Of a stretch of 64,000 nt of DNA, positions 9,088-17,871 are shown piece after piece. Positions within the stretch are counted from its first letter, which is position 1. Every line of letters starts with the position of its first letter. The stretch covers positions 1 to 64,000 of the forward strand of contig NZ_VOSW01000029.1 in NCBI RefSeq assembly GCF_009690905.1. Direction: 5' to 3'. The notes under the pieces were generated by a model. The model was not told the origin of the DNA, did not search any database, and saw only the letters and a list, made by a program, of their open reading frames with translations. The position numbers and the translations under genes were made by a program. Source of the DNA: Paraburkholderia madseniana (lineage in GTDB: Bacteria; Pseudomonadota; Gammaproteobacteria; Burkholderiales; Burkholderiaceae).

Positions 9088-9588
9088 TTACAACAGGAAT
9101 CCGATCGCGCTGAGCGCCTCGGTCGAATCGATCAGGCGGATCACCTTCTGCACGATGCGCGGCTCACCGCTTGCGAAACTGACGCGATGCGTGAGATCCG
9201 CCGCGAACAGGGTCGACTTGCCGCGTTTGTACGCGACGATGACCTGCGCCGAGCTCACCTCGACCTCGTCGCTCGTATCGCTCGTCAGCGTGAAACGCGA
9301 AACCGTGCGCACGGTGCGGGCGGCGTCGCTCGCCGAGGCCGAATGGCCGGACGTCATGCGCTGCACGCGTTTTTCGCGCATGTCCTGATCGTCGTACGCG
9401 TAGTTGAGCGTGGCGGCGAAGTCGGTGGTGTCGTGATCGATCGGCACCACGTAGAAGCCTGCCGGGTCCCACAACGAAAGCCACGCGTGATAGTCCTTGC
9501 GGTCCAGCAATTCGGCTTCCCGCCAGATGAGTTCGATCGCGCCGGCAAAGATCTGCTGCGAGAACAGCGTGTTCCTGTCATCCATCAT
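9088..9588 (-). CDS. iacD: Aromatic-ring-hydroxylating dioxygenase small subunit, probable IacD
   Basis: A 166-residue beta subunit of the Rieske non-haem iron dioxygenase family, with the typical LLDRKDYHAWLSLWDPAGFYVVP segment and C-terminal YKRGKSTLFAADLTHRV. It begins in an ATGA overlap with the large-subunit stop, so the two subunits are translationally coupled. In iac clusters the IacC-IacD oxygenase with reductase IacF acts in the steps leading to catechol. Confidence 0.87.
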   Translation of the reverse strand: MMDDRNTLFSQQIFAGAIELIWREAELLDRKDYHAWLSLWDPAGFYVVPIDHDTTDFAATLNYAYDDQDMREKRVQRMTSGHSASASDAARTVRTVSRFTLTSDTSDEVEVSSAQVIVAYKRGKSTLFAADLTHRVSFASGEPRIVQKVIRLIDSTEALSAIGFLL

Positions 9589-10868
9589 GCTTGCTCCATC
9601 ATCGTGCGCCATTGCGCGTACGCTTCGCGCATCCCGGTTTCGTCGGTAGCGTGTGCGGTCTTTTCGCCGTTCGGCGCGGTGCTCTCGCGATTCAGGCCGC
9701 GGTTCACGAGGATCGGCAGATCGGGACCGGCATGCGAGCCGCGCTGCACGCGTTCCCATGCTTCGGCGTCGTCCGGGCTGCCGAAACCGAATGGGCCCTG
9801 GAAGTGTTCGTGAATGCGCAGACGCACGCGGTTCGCTTCGTCGGGGCCACCGTCCATTGCCAGGGCGACGTGACGGATTTCCGTCTCGTTCGCGGAAATG
9901 GGCCGCAGCACGCGGAAAAATGCCATCGAGAGTGCGAGGTTCGGAAACAGATTCAGGTTGAAGCCGACACCCATCAGTGAACGCACAATGCGGCGCACTT
10001 CGTCGGGCGTGTGCTTTTCGCCAAGCGTGGCGGCGAGTTCCTGGAAGCGCTCAGGAATGGGGGCACCGTCGTCCTTGTCAAGATCGACGAGTTCCGGCAC
10101 CAGCACAGCGAGGCTATGGCCGTTGCCGAGCGAGCGGCAGAAGGCTTCGTCGCTGGTCATGAAGCTCGTGATCGCCGCGGCCGTTTCGTCGTCGATCGAT
10201 TTCATCCACGACTTGTGGACGACCGGGAAGTGATACAGGTCGGTGGTGTTTTCGAGCTGGATTTTCCAGTTACCGTTAAAGCGGAAGCGATGTTCGCCGT
10301 TGGCTTTGATCGGATAGCCCGCGCCTTGCTTCATGAAGAGGTCGATCCACGGCTTGGCGCCGCCGAGGAAATCTTCGAGCGGCTCGATCTCCTGATTGAA
10401 GCTCGCGAAGATCAGACCTTGATAGATACCCACGCGCAAACTGGCGAGCGGCAACTCGGTCTTGTCGATCACGCCTTCATAGCCGTCGCCATAGGGCAGT
10501 GCGCGCAATGCGCCGTCGAGGCCATAGGTCCAGCTGTGATACGGGCACGTGAAGCCTTTCGCATTGCCCTTGTGCTGCTCGCAGACCGTTGCGCCGCGAT
10601 GGCGGCAGCGGTTCTGCAGCACATTGACGGCGCCGCTCTTGTCGCGCACCACGATCACCGGCTGGCGGCCGATCGTGGTGGTGCGGAAGTCGCCCGGATT
10701 CGGCAGTTCGCTTTCGTGCGCGACCCAGATCCACGTTTTGTAGAAAATGCGCTCGAGTTCGGTTTCGAAAACCGCCGGGTCGTAGTACAGCGACGGGGCG
10801 ACGCGGTCGGACTGCGCGCGCTGGTACAAGGCGCTCGTGTCGACGGTCTGATATGAGGAATCGCTCAT
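9585..10868 (-). CDS. iacC: Aromatic-ring-hydroxylating dioxygenase large subunit, probable IacC
   Basis: A 427-residue alpha subunit. The Rieske centre ligands are C88-x-H90 in NRCRHRGATVC and C108-x2-H111 in CPYHSW; the mononuclear iron site is D210-x2-H213-x4-H218 in DLYHFPVVH. The start MSDSSYQ was chosen because the upstream extension lies inside the divergent regulatory region. It heads the leftward set iacC-iacD-MFS, and a LysR gene is divergent 92 bp away. The role in the indole-acetate route to catechol follows the known iac gene set. Confidence 0.88.
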   Translation of the reverse strand: MSDSSYQTVDTSALYQRAQSDRVAPSLYYDPAVFETELERIFYKTWIWVAHESELPNPGDFRTTTIGRQPVIVVRDKSGAVNVLQNRCRHRGATVCEQHKGNAKGFTCPYHSWTYGLDGALRALPYGDGYEGVIDKTELPLASLRVGIYQGLIFASFNQEIEPLEDFLGGAKPWIDLFMKQGAGYPIKANGEHRFRFNGNWKIQLENTTDLYHFPVVHKSWMKSIDDETAAAITSFMTSDEAFCRSLGNGHSLAVLVPELVDLDKDDGAPIPERFQELAATLGEKHTPDEVRRIVRSLMGVGFNLNLFPNLALSMAFFRVLRPISANETEIRHVALAMDGGPDEANRVRLRIHEHFQGPFGFGSPDDAEAWERVQRGSHAGPDLPILVNRGLNRESTAPNGEKTAHATDETGMREAYAQWRTMMEQA

Positions 10869-10928
10869 CGTGGTGTAGGTGGGGTGGTCGATGAAGCAAA
10901 GTCTCGCTGAGCGACTGATATGCGTCAA

Positions 10929-10957
10929 ATTGATCTAAAATAAAATATAAAATCAAT
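10929..10957. promoter_or_regulatory. Inverted repeat in the iacC/LysR divergent gap
   Basis: ATTGAT (10929-10934) and ATCAAT (10952-10957) are inverted around a 17-bp A/T-rich spacer, in the 92-bp gap between iacC and the LysR gene. The size and place suit a LysR-type binding site that controls both directions. Confidence 0.4.
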
Positions 10958-10960
10958 CTC

Positions 10961-11893
10961 ATGGATATCTCGATGAATTCGCTGGACCACGTCGACCTCA
11001 ATCTGCTGCGCGTTTTCCAGGCGATCGTCGAGGAGCGCAGCCTCACGCGGGCCGGTCAGCGGCTTGCCTTGTCGCAGCCGGCGATCAGCTATTCGCTGGG
11101 GCGTTTGCGGACCCTGTTCGACGATCCGCTGTTCATTCGCACGCGAGCCGGCATGCAGCCCACGCCGATCGCGCTCGAACTGTCGGGCATCGTCGCGCGG
11201 GCGCTGGATACGGTGCGCGAAGCGCTGCGTTATGCGGAGCACTTCGATCCCGCCGTCAGTACGCGCACGTTCCGGTTATCGCTGTCCGATGCGGGGGAGT
11301 TGGCGTACTTGCCGCCGATTTGCGAGGCCTTGCACCAGCAGGCGCCGCGCGTGAAATTGCGCATCGAACCGCTGCCGGTGGAAGAAATCGAAGATGCGCT
11401 GCGTGGCAGCCGGCTCGATTTTGCAATCGGCAATCTGCCGACGTTGACCGCGCGCACGCGTCATCAAGCGTTATTCGAAGAGACTTACGTTTGCATGACG
11501 CGCAAACGGCGCGGCTTGCCGCGCACGAAAGAACTGGCCATGAAAGCATTTCTGGACGCGTCGCACGTGCAGATCACGTCGGTCGAGCACAGCCACTATG
11601 CACTCGACGATGCGTTTCGTGCGCAAGGTGTGGGCCGGCATATTGCGCTGGAATTACCGCACTTCGTGGCCTTGCCGAGTGTGCTGGCCGTGACCGACCT
11701 GTTCGCGACGCTGCCGCGGCGTCTTGCTCAGATTTTCAATCGTGATGGCGGGTTTCAGCTCTACGAGTTGCCCGTTACCTTGCCGATGGCGGCAGTCACG
11801 ATGCATTGGCACGAGCATTTCGATCAGGACGAGGGCAACGTGTGGTTGCGCAATCTGATGGGCGATATCGTGCGGCGATTCGACGAGCGTTGA
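10961..11893 (+). CDS. LysR-type regulator divergent from iacC
   Basis: A 310-residue LysR protein of the NahR/NodD-like branch: helix-turn-helix at about 10-65 (DLNLLRVFQAIVEERSLTRAGQRLALSQPAISYSLGRLR) and effector-binding domain after residue 95. Divergence from iacC with a candidate operator between them suggests it activates the dioxygenase/transporter operon in response to indole-acetate or an intermediate. A second in-frame ATG at 10973 is possible. The gene ends about 140 bp before an unrelated carrier gene. Confidence 0.83.
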   Translation: MDISMNSLDHVDLNLLRVFQAIVEERSLTRAGQRLALSQPAISYSLGRLRTLFDDPLFIRTRAGMQPTPIALELSGIVARALDTVREALRYAEHFDPAVSTRTFRLSLSDAGELAYLPPICEALHQQAPRVKLRIEPLPVEEIEDALRGSRLDFAIGNLPTLTARTRHQALFEETYVCMTRKRRGLPRTKELAMKAFLDASHVQITSVEHSHYALDDAFRAQGVGRHIALELPHFVALPSVLAVTDLFATLPRRLAQIFNRDGGFQLYELPVTLPMAAVTMHWHEHFDQDEGNVWLRNLMGDIVRRFDER

Positions 11894-12033
11894 GACGGGA
11901 GTGCGGCTGGACCGTGCGCAAGCGGGTCGAGCGGGAGCGGCCAATAATCGTCGAGGATGGCGCCTGGCCGTCCTCGCGGGCGATACACTAAGCTGTCACA
12001 GACCCTCAAGCGCGTGACTGACGCCGACGCTCC

Positions 12034-12879
12034 ATGCCGCGTACGCGAATCGCCTTGCTTACCACCCTCGCAATGTTCGCCTTTGCAGGGAATTCATTGC
12101 TTTGCCGTCTGGCGCTGAAAGGCGCGGGGGTCGATGCAGCAACATTCACGTTGGTGCGGGTGGTGTCCGCCGCTCTCACGCTCTGGTTGATGCTGCGAGC
12201 ACGTGGTAGTCCGCGGGGTATCGCTGGCAACTGGTATTCGGCACTTGCACTTTTTGCCTATGCATCCGGGTTTTCATTTGCATACGTCGGCCTTCCGGCC
12301 GGGACAGGCGCGTTGCTTCTTTTCGGCTCTGTGCAGGCTACGATGATCGGACACGGCCTTTGGACGGGGGAGCACCTGCGCGTACGGCAGTGGGCGGGAC
12401 TGTTGTTGGCACTTAGCGGTCTGATCGGTCTCGTTCTGCGCGGAATCTCGGCGCCACCTCTGCAACCTTCTCTTTTGATGCTGGGGGCGGGCGTCGCGTG
12501 GGGCATTTATTCGTTGCGAGGCAGGCGTTCTTGCGATCCGACAACGACTACCGCAGGGAACTTCCTGCGAGCCGTGCCGTTTGCGGCAGCGGTTAGTCTG
12601 CTCACACTTGCGCACCTCTCATTAGAACGATCCGGAATCGTGTATGCCATGCTCTCCGGAGCATTGACCTCTGGCGTTGGCTATGTCATCTGGTACGCGG
12701 CCCTAAGGGGACTGAAAGCGGCTACCGCTGCCACCGTGCAATTGAGTGTGCCGGTCATCGCGGCAATGGGCGGGATAGTGTTGCTCGGCGAACCATTGAC
12801 GCTGCGCTTGCTGGGCAGTTCGGCCGCAATCCTTGGCGGCATTGCATTGGTAGTCGCCAAAAAGCAAACGGTCAAATAG
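12034..12879 (+). CDS. EamA/DMT-family transporter
   Basis: A 281-residue membrane protein with about ten hydrophobic helices and the two-fold repeat of the drug/metabolite transporter superfamily (FAGNSLLCRLALKGAGVDAATFTLVRVVSAALTLW in the first half, LLGEPLTLRLLGSSAAILGGIALVV at the end). Substrate is not predictable. Base composition is somewhat less GC-rich than in the iac and cat genes around it, compatible with separate origin. It runs rightward and alone, convergent with the NmrA-like gene. Confidence 0.8.
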   Translation: MPRTRIALLTTLAMFAFAGNSLLCRLALKGAGVDAATFTLVRVVSAALTLWLMLRARGSPRGIAGNWYSALALFAYASGFSFAYVGLPAGTGALLLFGSVQATMIGHGLWTGEHLRVRQWAGLLLALSGLIGLVLRGISAPPLQPSLLMLGAGVAWGIYSLRGRRSCDPTTTTAGNFLRAVPFAAAVSLLTLAHLSLERSGIVYAMLSGALTSGVGYVIWYAALRGLKAATAATVQLSVPVIAAMGGIVLLGEPLTLRLLGSSAAILGGIALVVAKKQTVK

Positions 12880-12919
12880 CGACACTTCGACCAGGCGAAC
12901 AGAACACATTGGCAAGAAT

Positions 12920-13801
12920 TTACTGCTCGAACGCTCGACGATGGGTTCTCACAAAGTCGCCGACGGTTTGGGGGGCTCGCCCGGTGATCTCGCCGATAAC
13001 GCCATCTACGCCGGAGAAAATTCCGTTCTGGTAGTCGACGGCGATCGCGAGGAAGTGCTGGATTAAAAATTCCGGCAGATCGTATTTCTCCAGATGCTCG
13101 CGATATTGCTCGATGGTTGACGGGCGATAGGCTATCTTGCGACCCAGAACCTTGCCGACTTCATCGGCAATCTCTTGCTGGCCCAGTTCGACGGGTCCGA
13201 ACAGCGGATAGGTCTTTCCGATATGGCTGGACGGTTGTGCGAGGACGGAGGCGATCAGGCGAGCCTGATCCTCGGCTGCGATCGGCGCGTGGCGCCCTGT
13301 ACCATAGGGCAGCGTGATCTTGCCTTCTTGCACGATAGGATCGCGCACCCATGGAAAAATCAGCCATTCGGCGAAGAACGTCGGGCGAATGTGGACGGTC
13401 GGTACATTCGACCAGTCGAGCACACGTTCTGCGATCCAATGGTCGCGCGCGGCGTGGCTCTTCGAATCTTCCCGGGCGGAAATTTGCGACATTTCCACGA
13501 CAACTTCGACGCCCGCGCGCTGCGCAGCGTCCGCGGAATACGCGGTGGCCTGGATATAGCTTGGATGGACGGGATAGCACAGGTAAGCGCCCGTTACGCC
13601 GTCCATCGCGCGTATCACGTCGTCATGCTCGAGAAGATTGCCAACGACGACGTCTGCGCCCTCGCTCCGGAGCAATGCACTACGTTCGTCTTCCTGACGC
13701 ACGAGGGCGCGAACCAGGTGTCCGTCATTGAGAAGATGGCGAATCGTGTGGACGCCAGTTTTGCCGGTGGCGCCGGTGATCAGGTACTTGCGTTGCGGCA
13801 T
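12920..13801 (-). CDS. NmrA-like NAD(P)-binding reductase
   Basis: A 293-residue atypical SDR of the NmrA/QOR2 group, with the nucleotide motif ITGATGKTGVHTIRHLL near the N-terminus, the arginine region ALVRQEDE, and IRPTFFAEW in the middle. Members are redox sensors or quinone/isoflavone reductases; which applies here is unknown. It follows the glutathione transferase gene in the same direction across 78 bp, so the two probably form an operon controlled by the divergent LysR gene. Confidence 0.8.
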   Translation of the reverse strand: MPQRKYLITGATGKTGVHTIRHLLNDGHLVRALVRQEDERSALLRSEGADVVVGNLLEHDDVIRAMDGVTGAYLCYPVHPSYIQATAYSADAAQRAGVEVVVEMSQISAREDSKSHAARDHWIAERVLDWSNVPTVHIRPTFFAEWLIFPWVRDPIVQEGKITLPYGTGRHAPIAAEDQARLIASVLAQPSSHIGKTYPLFGPVELGQQEIADEVGKVLGRKIAYRPSTIEQYREHLEKYDLPEFLIQHFLAIAVDYQNGIFSGVDGVIGEITGRAPQTVGDFVRTHRRAFEQ

Positions 13802-13879
13802 GTTGGATTCTCAAAACAAAAAGGGCATGGATACTCGTCGCGAGTGCGGGGGATTGTCGGCAGGCAGACAATCACTGAG

Positions 13880-14611
13880 TTAGCTCGCAGACGACGTGGC
13901 GGCCTTGCTGTTCAGATAGGCAAGCAGAGGCTCCAGATGCGGTAGGTCTTCGGCATTGAGGTTCTGGCCGCTTCGGTTTTTGACACTGGGACGGTCGTTG
14001 ATCCTGGCTCGCCATTCCAGCAACGCGGTGTGATCGGCCGGGACTGTCAGTCCTGCGTAGTCCCCATGCATCAACGCTGCCCACACCGTTATGTCAGCGA
14101 CGGAGAACTGGTCGCCCGCGACGTAGGGTTGAGTCTGCAGAACACCGTCGAAGTATTTCATTCCTGCTATCGCCCGTTCCCCGTGTTTGTCGCCCCATTG
14201 TTTGCGGAAGGCCCAGTCGGCACTTTTGAAGGCCTCATTGGCTTTGCCAAGGCCCGGCGTCGAGTGGTGGAAAAACACGCCTATGCCGTCGATCAGTTGA
14301 TGGTCAGCGCGCCGTTGCATCATGTGGATCACCGCTTTCTCGCGGGGTGTGCGTCCGGTGAGGATCGGGTTTCCGTCGAGGTTGTCGAGATACTCCGCGA
14401 TCGCAACACATTCACCAATGAACGTGCCGTCGTCGAGTTCAAGAACGGGAACCGTCGATGTCGGATTCTTTTCCCGGAATGGACCTTTTTGATGCTCTGC
14501 ATCGTAGAGATTCACGCGAACAAACTCCACCAGCGATTCCATTCGCTTCTCCGCCAGCACGATGCGAATGCGAGCCGGGTTAGGGAAACCTTCAATGTCA
14601 TGGATCTTCAT
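13880..14611 (-). CDS. Glutathione S-transferase family protein
   Basis: A 243-residue protein with an N-terminal thioredoxin-like domain (NPARIRIVLAEKRMESLVEFVRVNL, then STVPVLELDDGTFIGECVAIAEYLD) and a C-terminal helical domain (QPYVAGDQFSVADITVWAAL). Probable role is conjugation or reduction of electrophiles. The start MKIHDIEGFPNP at 14611 was chosen at the beginning of the first strand. It is divergent from a LysR gene 117 bp away and upstream of the NmrA-like gene. Confidence 0.87.
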   Translation of the reverse strand: MKIHDIEGFPNPARIRIVLAEKRMESLVEFVRVNLYDAEHQKGPFREKNPTSTVPVLELDDGTFIGECVAIAEYLDNLDGNPILTGRTPREKAVIHMMQRRADHQLIDGIGVFFHHSTPGLGKANEAFKSADWAFRKQWGDKHGERAIAGMKYFDGVLQTQPYVAGDQFSVADITVWAALMHGDYAGLTVPADHTALLEWRARINDRPSVKNRSGQNLNAEDLPHLEPLLAYLNSKAATSSAS

Positions 14612-14728
14612 TTGAACCACCTTCAATTGTGTGTGTCGGGGAATCGTCACTGCGATGCAAAATGTATCAGCGGGACCGGCGGCCGGGAATCCGGCAAGAT
14701 TTCACCTTGCTTGTGAGAATTTGCACCG

Positions 14729-15589
14729 ATGTTCGACTGGAATGACATGAGGCATTTCATAGCCCTGGCGGAGGCCGGGACGTTGTCCGGCGCGGCACGG
14801 ACGATGAAGGTGGACCACGCTACCGTCGCGCGGCACATCGCGGCGCTCGAGCATGCGTTGGGCGAAAGACTGGTAGACCGGCTTGCGCGACGGTGGCAGT
14901 TGACGGAGGCGGGCGGCGAAGTGGCTAGCGCGGCTGAAGGCATGCTGGCACAGGCCCATGCGCTGGAAAGGGGAGTGAGGGCGCGAAAAACGACAGCACG
15001 CGCGAAGGTAACGGTGAGTGCGCCGCCTTCCCTCGCGAGCACCTTCCTCGCGTTGCGCATTACAGAGCTGGGCTTGCGGCATCCCGAACTCGATCTGGTT
15101 CTGCTAGGCAACCAGTCCTTCATTTCGCTTGGTCGCCAGGAGGCGGACATCGCAGTCCGCCTGTCCAGACCGACCGAAATGACCAATGTCGCGCGTAGAG
15201 TCGGCAGGATGGCGTATCGGCTGTATGCGGCACCGGGCTATACCGAACTGCCTAGCGAAGAGTGGCAATTCATTGCTTACGACTCGTCGCTCGATCATGT
15301 GCCCGAACAGGAGTGGCTTTACCGCTTTGCCGACGGCCGAAGGATCCGGTTCAGGAGCAATGATCTGACGAGCCAGCTCGCCGCGGTGCGCATGGGTTTG
15401 GGCATCGCAGTATTGCCGCGTTTTTTCGCCGGGGCCGACAAGGGCGTGCTGGCTCTGGACACGGAAGAAAGGCTGTCGCGTGACATCTATCTCGTGGCTC
15501 ACACCGATATGCGACGGAATGCGGCTATACGCGTGGTGATGGATTTAATCGCCGAAAAGCTCGCCGATGAATTCGTCGGGCACGAGTAG
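14729..15589 (+). CDS. LysR-type regulator of the GST/NmrA pair
   Basis: A 286-residue LysR protein with helix-turn-helix DMRHFIALAEAGTLSGAARTMKVDHATVARHIAALE and a shorter effector domain. It is divergent from the glutathione transferase gene, so regulation of that gene and the NmrA-like gene is likely. It is convergent with catR across 87 bp and probably has no part in catechol degradation. Confidence 0.83.
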   Translation: MFDWNDMRHFIALAEAGTLSGAARTMKVDHATVARHIAALEHALGERLVDRLARRWQLTEAGGEVASAAEGMLAQAHALERGVRARKTTARAKVTVSAPPSLASTFLALRITELGLRHPELDLVLLGNQSFISLGRQEADIAVRLSRPTEMTNVARRVGRMAYRLYAAPGYTELPSEEWQFIAYDSSLDHVPEQEWLYRFADGRRIRFRSNDLTSQLAAVRMGLGIAVLPRFFAGADKGVLALDTEERLSRDIYLVAHTDMRRNAAIRVVMDLIAEKLADEFVGHE

Positions 15590-15676
15590 TCAAATGGGTG
15601 GCCGGCTACCCGGGCGCGGAGCCGGCCGGCGGATTAGGAGGCGCTTAGAGCCCGCTTCAAGCCACCTTCCGCGCCT

Positions 15677-16564
15677 TCAACCCCGCTTGAACAACTCCCG
15701 GGCCAGCGAACACAGCAACGTGGTTGTCGGCGATTCATCCTGCAAGCGTCGGCTCATGATGATCGGCGACGAGATATTGGCCGCCGGAACCGGCCGGTAC
15801 ACCACGCCATGTGCGCGCAAACCCTCGACGCTTTCCGGCACGAGACACACGCCGACCTGCGCCGCAACCAGCCCCAGTGCGGTTTGCAACTCCCTCACTT
15901 CATGGACCGCTTTCGGCTCCAACGCATGGTCGTGCATCGCCGATAGCTGTTGGTCCGCATAGCTCGGCCGCGGCGTGCTCGGATAAACAATCAGCGTTTC
16001 CTCGGCGAGCGCGGCCAGCGTCAGCGGCTTCTTCTGGCGTGCGAGCGGATGGTTTTGCGGCAACGCGGCAATCATCCGTTCTTCGACGAGCACTTCGCGC
16101 GCCAGTTGTGCATCGTCGAAACGCAAGCGGCCAAAACCCACGTCGATACGGCCGCCTTTGAGGGCGCCGAGTTGCTCGATCGTGAACATTTCGATCAACG
16201 ACAACTCGATGTGCGGCGCCGCCTCACGAAATGCGCGGATCACCGCCGGCAGCGCGCCATAGAGCGTGGACGGCACGAAGCCGATCACGATGCGCTCGGC
16301 CAGTTGCGCGAGGCGCCGCGTAAGCGGGGCGAGTTCGTCGGCATCGTCGACCAGACGCTTGGCCTGCGCATAGAAAATGCGGCCGGCTTCGGTCAGCCGC
16401 AGCGGCCGCGAGCCACGCTCGAACAGCGCGAGGCCAACGCTTTCCTCGATCTGCTGGATCTGGCGGCTAAGCGGCGGCTGCGTCATATGCAGGCGATTGG
16501 CGGCCCGCGTGATGTTCATTTCTTCGGCGACCGCAATGAAATAGCGGAGTTGGCGAAGTTCCAT
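15677..16564 (-). CDS. catR: LysR-type regulator CatR
   Basis: A 295-residue LysR protein that closely follows CatR/CatM/BenM: MELRQLRYFIAVAEEMNITRAANRLHMTQPPLSRQIQQIEE at the N-terminus, then GFVPSTLYGALP and the LPQNHPLA segment in the effector domain. These proteins activate cat genes in response to cis,cis-muconate. The gene is divergent from catB, and a perfect ATAC-N7-GTAT site lies 3 bp upstream of its start codon, which also suggests self-repression. Confidence 0.9.
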   Translation of the reverse strand: MELRQLRYFIAVAEEMNITRAANRLHMTQPPLSRQIQQIEESVGLALFERGSRPLRLTEAGRIFYAQAKRLVDDADELAPLTRRLAQLAERIVIGFVPSTLYGALPAVIRAFREAAPHIELSLIEMFTIEQLGALKGGRIDVGFGRLRFDDAQLAREVLVEERMIAALPQNHPLARQKKPLTLAALAEETLIVYPSTPRPSYADQQLSAMHDHALEPKAVHEVRELQTALGLVAAQVGVCLVPESVEGLRAHGVVYRPVPAANISSPIIMSRRLQDESPTTTLLCSLARELFKRG

Positions 16565-16566
16565 GC

Positions 16567-16581
16567 ATACCCCTAAGGTAT
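16567..16581. promoter_or_regulatory. CatR-type operator ATAC-N7-GTAT
   Basis: ATACCCCTAAGGTAT matches the ATAC-N7-GTAT consensus known for BenM/CatM-class regulators. It lies between catR and catB, immediately upstream of the catR start and about 20 bp upstream of the candidate catB -35 box, as expected for an activation site that also represses catR. Confidence 0.8.
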
Positions 16582-16601
16582 GGAAGTAGTCGGAATCGGT
16601 G

Positions 16602-16631
16602 TTGGACTGCTTCGCGGGTTGTTTCTACTAT
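16602..16631 (+). promoter_or_regulatory. Candidate catB promoter
   Basis: TTGGAC (16602-16607) and TACTAT (16626-16631) are separated by 18 bp, 35 bp upstream of the catB start. The -35 box is downstream of the CatR-type operator, a usual arrangement for LysR activation. Confidence 0.5.
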
Positions 16632-16666
16632 GGGGCTCTCATGAAAGCAGTTCAGGAGAGCAACGA

Positions 16667-17824
16667 ATGATAGCAACACCCGTGAAGATCGAGAGCGTGG
16701 AGACGATTCTCGTCGACGTACCGACGATTCGTCCGCACCGGCTTTCGGTTGCAACGATGAATTGCCAGACGCTCGTGCTGGTGCGCATCCGTTGCGCCGA
16801 CGGTATGGTTGGCGTGGGCGAGGGCACCACCATCGGCGGCCTCGCATACGGCGAGGAAAGCCCGGAAAGTATCAAGGTCAACATCGATACGTACTTCGCG
16901 CCGCTGCTCACAGGCATGGACGCAACCCGTCCAGGCGCGGCGATGGCGAAGTTGCGCGCGCTGTTTCAGGGCAACCGCTTTGCGAAATCCGCAGTTGAAA
17001 CCGCTTTGTTCGATGCCCAGGCGCAGCGTCTCGGCGTGCCTCTGTCGGAGTTGTTCGGCGGCCGAGTACGCGATTCGGTGGACGTGGCGTGGACCCTCGC
17101 AAGTGGCGACACGACCCGCGATATCGACGAAGCCGAGCGTGTTTTCGAAACGAAGCGGCATCGTGTGTTCAAGCTGAAGATCGGTTCGCGTGCGCTTGCC
17201 GACGACGTCGCGCACGTCGTGGCGATTCAGAAAGCGCTGGAAGGCCGCGGCGAAGTGCGTGTCGACGTGAACCAGGCATGGACCGAATCCGAAGCGATCT
17301 GGGCCGGCAAGCGCTTCGCCGATGCAGGTGTTGCGCTGATCGAGCAGCCGATTGCCGCGGAGAATCGCGCTGGCCTTAAACGTCTGACGGATCTTGCTCA
17401 GGTGCCGATCATGGCGGACGAAGCGTTGCACGGCCCGGCGGACGCATTCGCCATCGCCAGCGCGCGTGCGGCCGACGTCTTCGCCATCAAGATCGCGCAA
17501 TCGGGCGGCCTGACTGGCGCCGCGCAGGTGGCGGCGATTGCGCTCGCCGCGAACATCGACCTGTATGGCGGCACGATGCTCGAAGGCGCGGTGGGCACGA
17601 TTGCCTCGGCGCAACTCTTCAGCACCTTCGGCGAACTGAAGTGGGGCACTGAACTCTTTGGGCCGTTGCTGCTGACCGAAGAGATTCTCACCGAGCCGCT
17701 GCGCTACGAAAACTTTGCGTTGCACCTTCCACAAGGGCCCGGCCTCGGCATCACGCTCGACTGGGACAAGATCGACCGCTTGCGGCGCGATACGCGCAAA
17801 GGCGCAAGCGTTACCACGAACTGA
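16667..17824 (+). CDS. catB: Muconate cycloisomerase CatB
   Basis: A 385-residue enolase-superfamily enzyme that lactonises cis,cis-muconate to muconolactone. Catalytic residues are visible: K169-x-K171 in FKLKIGS, metal ligands D200 (DVNQAW), E226 (EQPI) and D251 (MADEAL), and K275 in KIAQSGG. The start at 16667 has an AGGAG site; an upstream in-frame ATG at 16580 overlaps the operator and is unlikely. It is the first gene of the rightward catB-catA-catC group. Confidence 0.94.
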   Translation: MIATPVKIESVETILVDVPTIRPHRLSVATMNCQTLVLVRIRCADGMVGVGEGTTIGGLAYGEESPESIKVNIDTYFAPLLTGMDATRPGAAMAKLRALFQGNRFAKSAVETALFDAQAQRLGVPLSELFGGRVRDSVDVAWTLASGDTTRDIDEAERVFETKRHRVFKLKIGSRALADDVAHVVAIQKALEGRGEVRVDVNQAWTESEAIWAGKRFADAGVALIEQPIAAENRAGLKRLTDLAQVPIMADEALHGPADAFAIASARAADVFAIKIAQSGGLTGAAQVAAIALAANIDLYGGTMLEGAVGTIASAQLFSTFGELKWGTELFGPLLLTEEILTEPLRYENFALHLPQGPGLGITLDWDKIDRLRRDTRKGASVTTN

Positions 17825-17871
17825 CGGTTCATCCGCTAACCGCCGAGAACATTAAACGAAGGAGATACCCC

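Noticed and set aside
16652..17734. A 360-codon minus-strand frame over catB
   Set aside because: catB on the other strand has all enolase-superfamily catalytic residues; this frame has none of any family.
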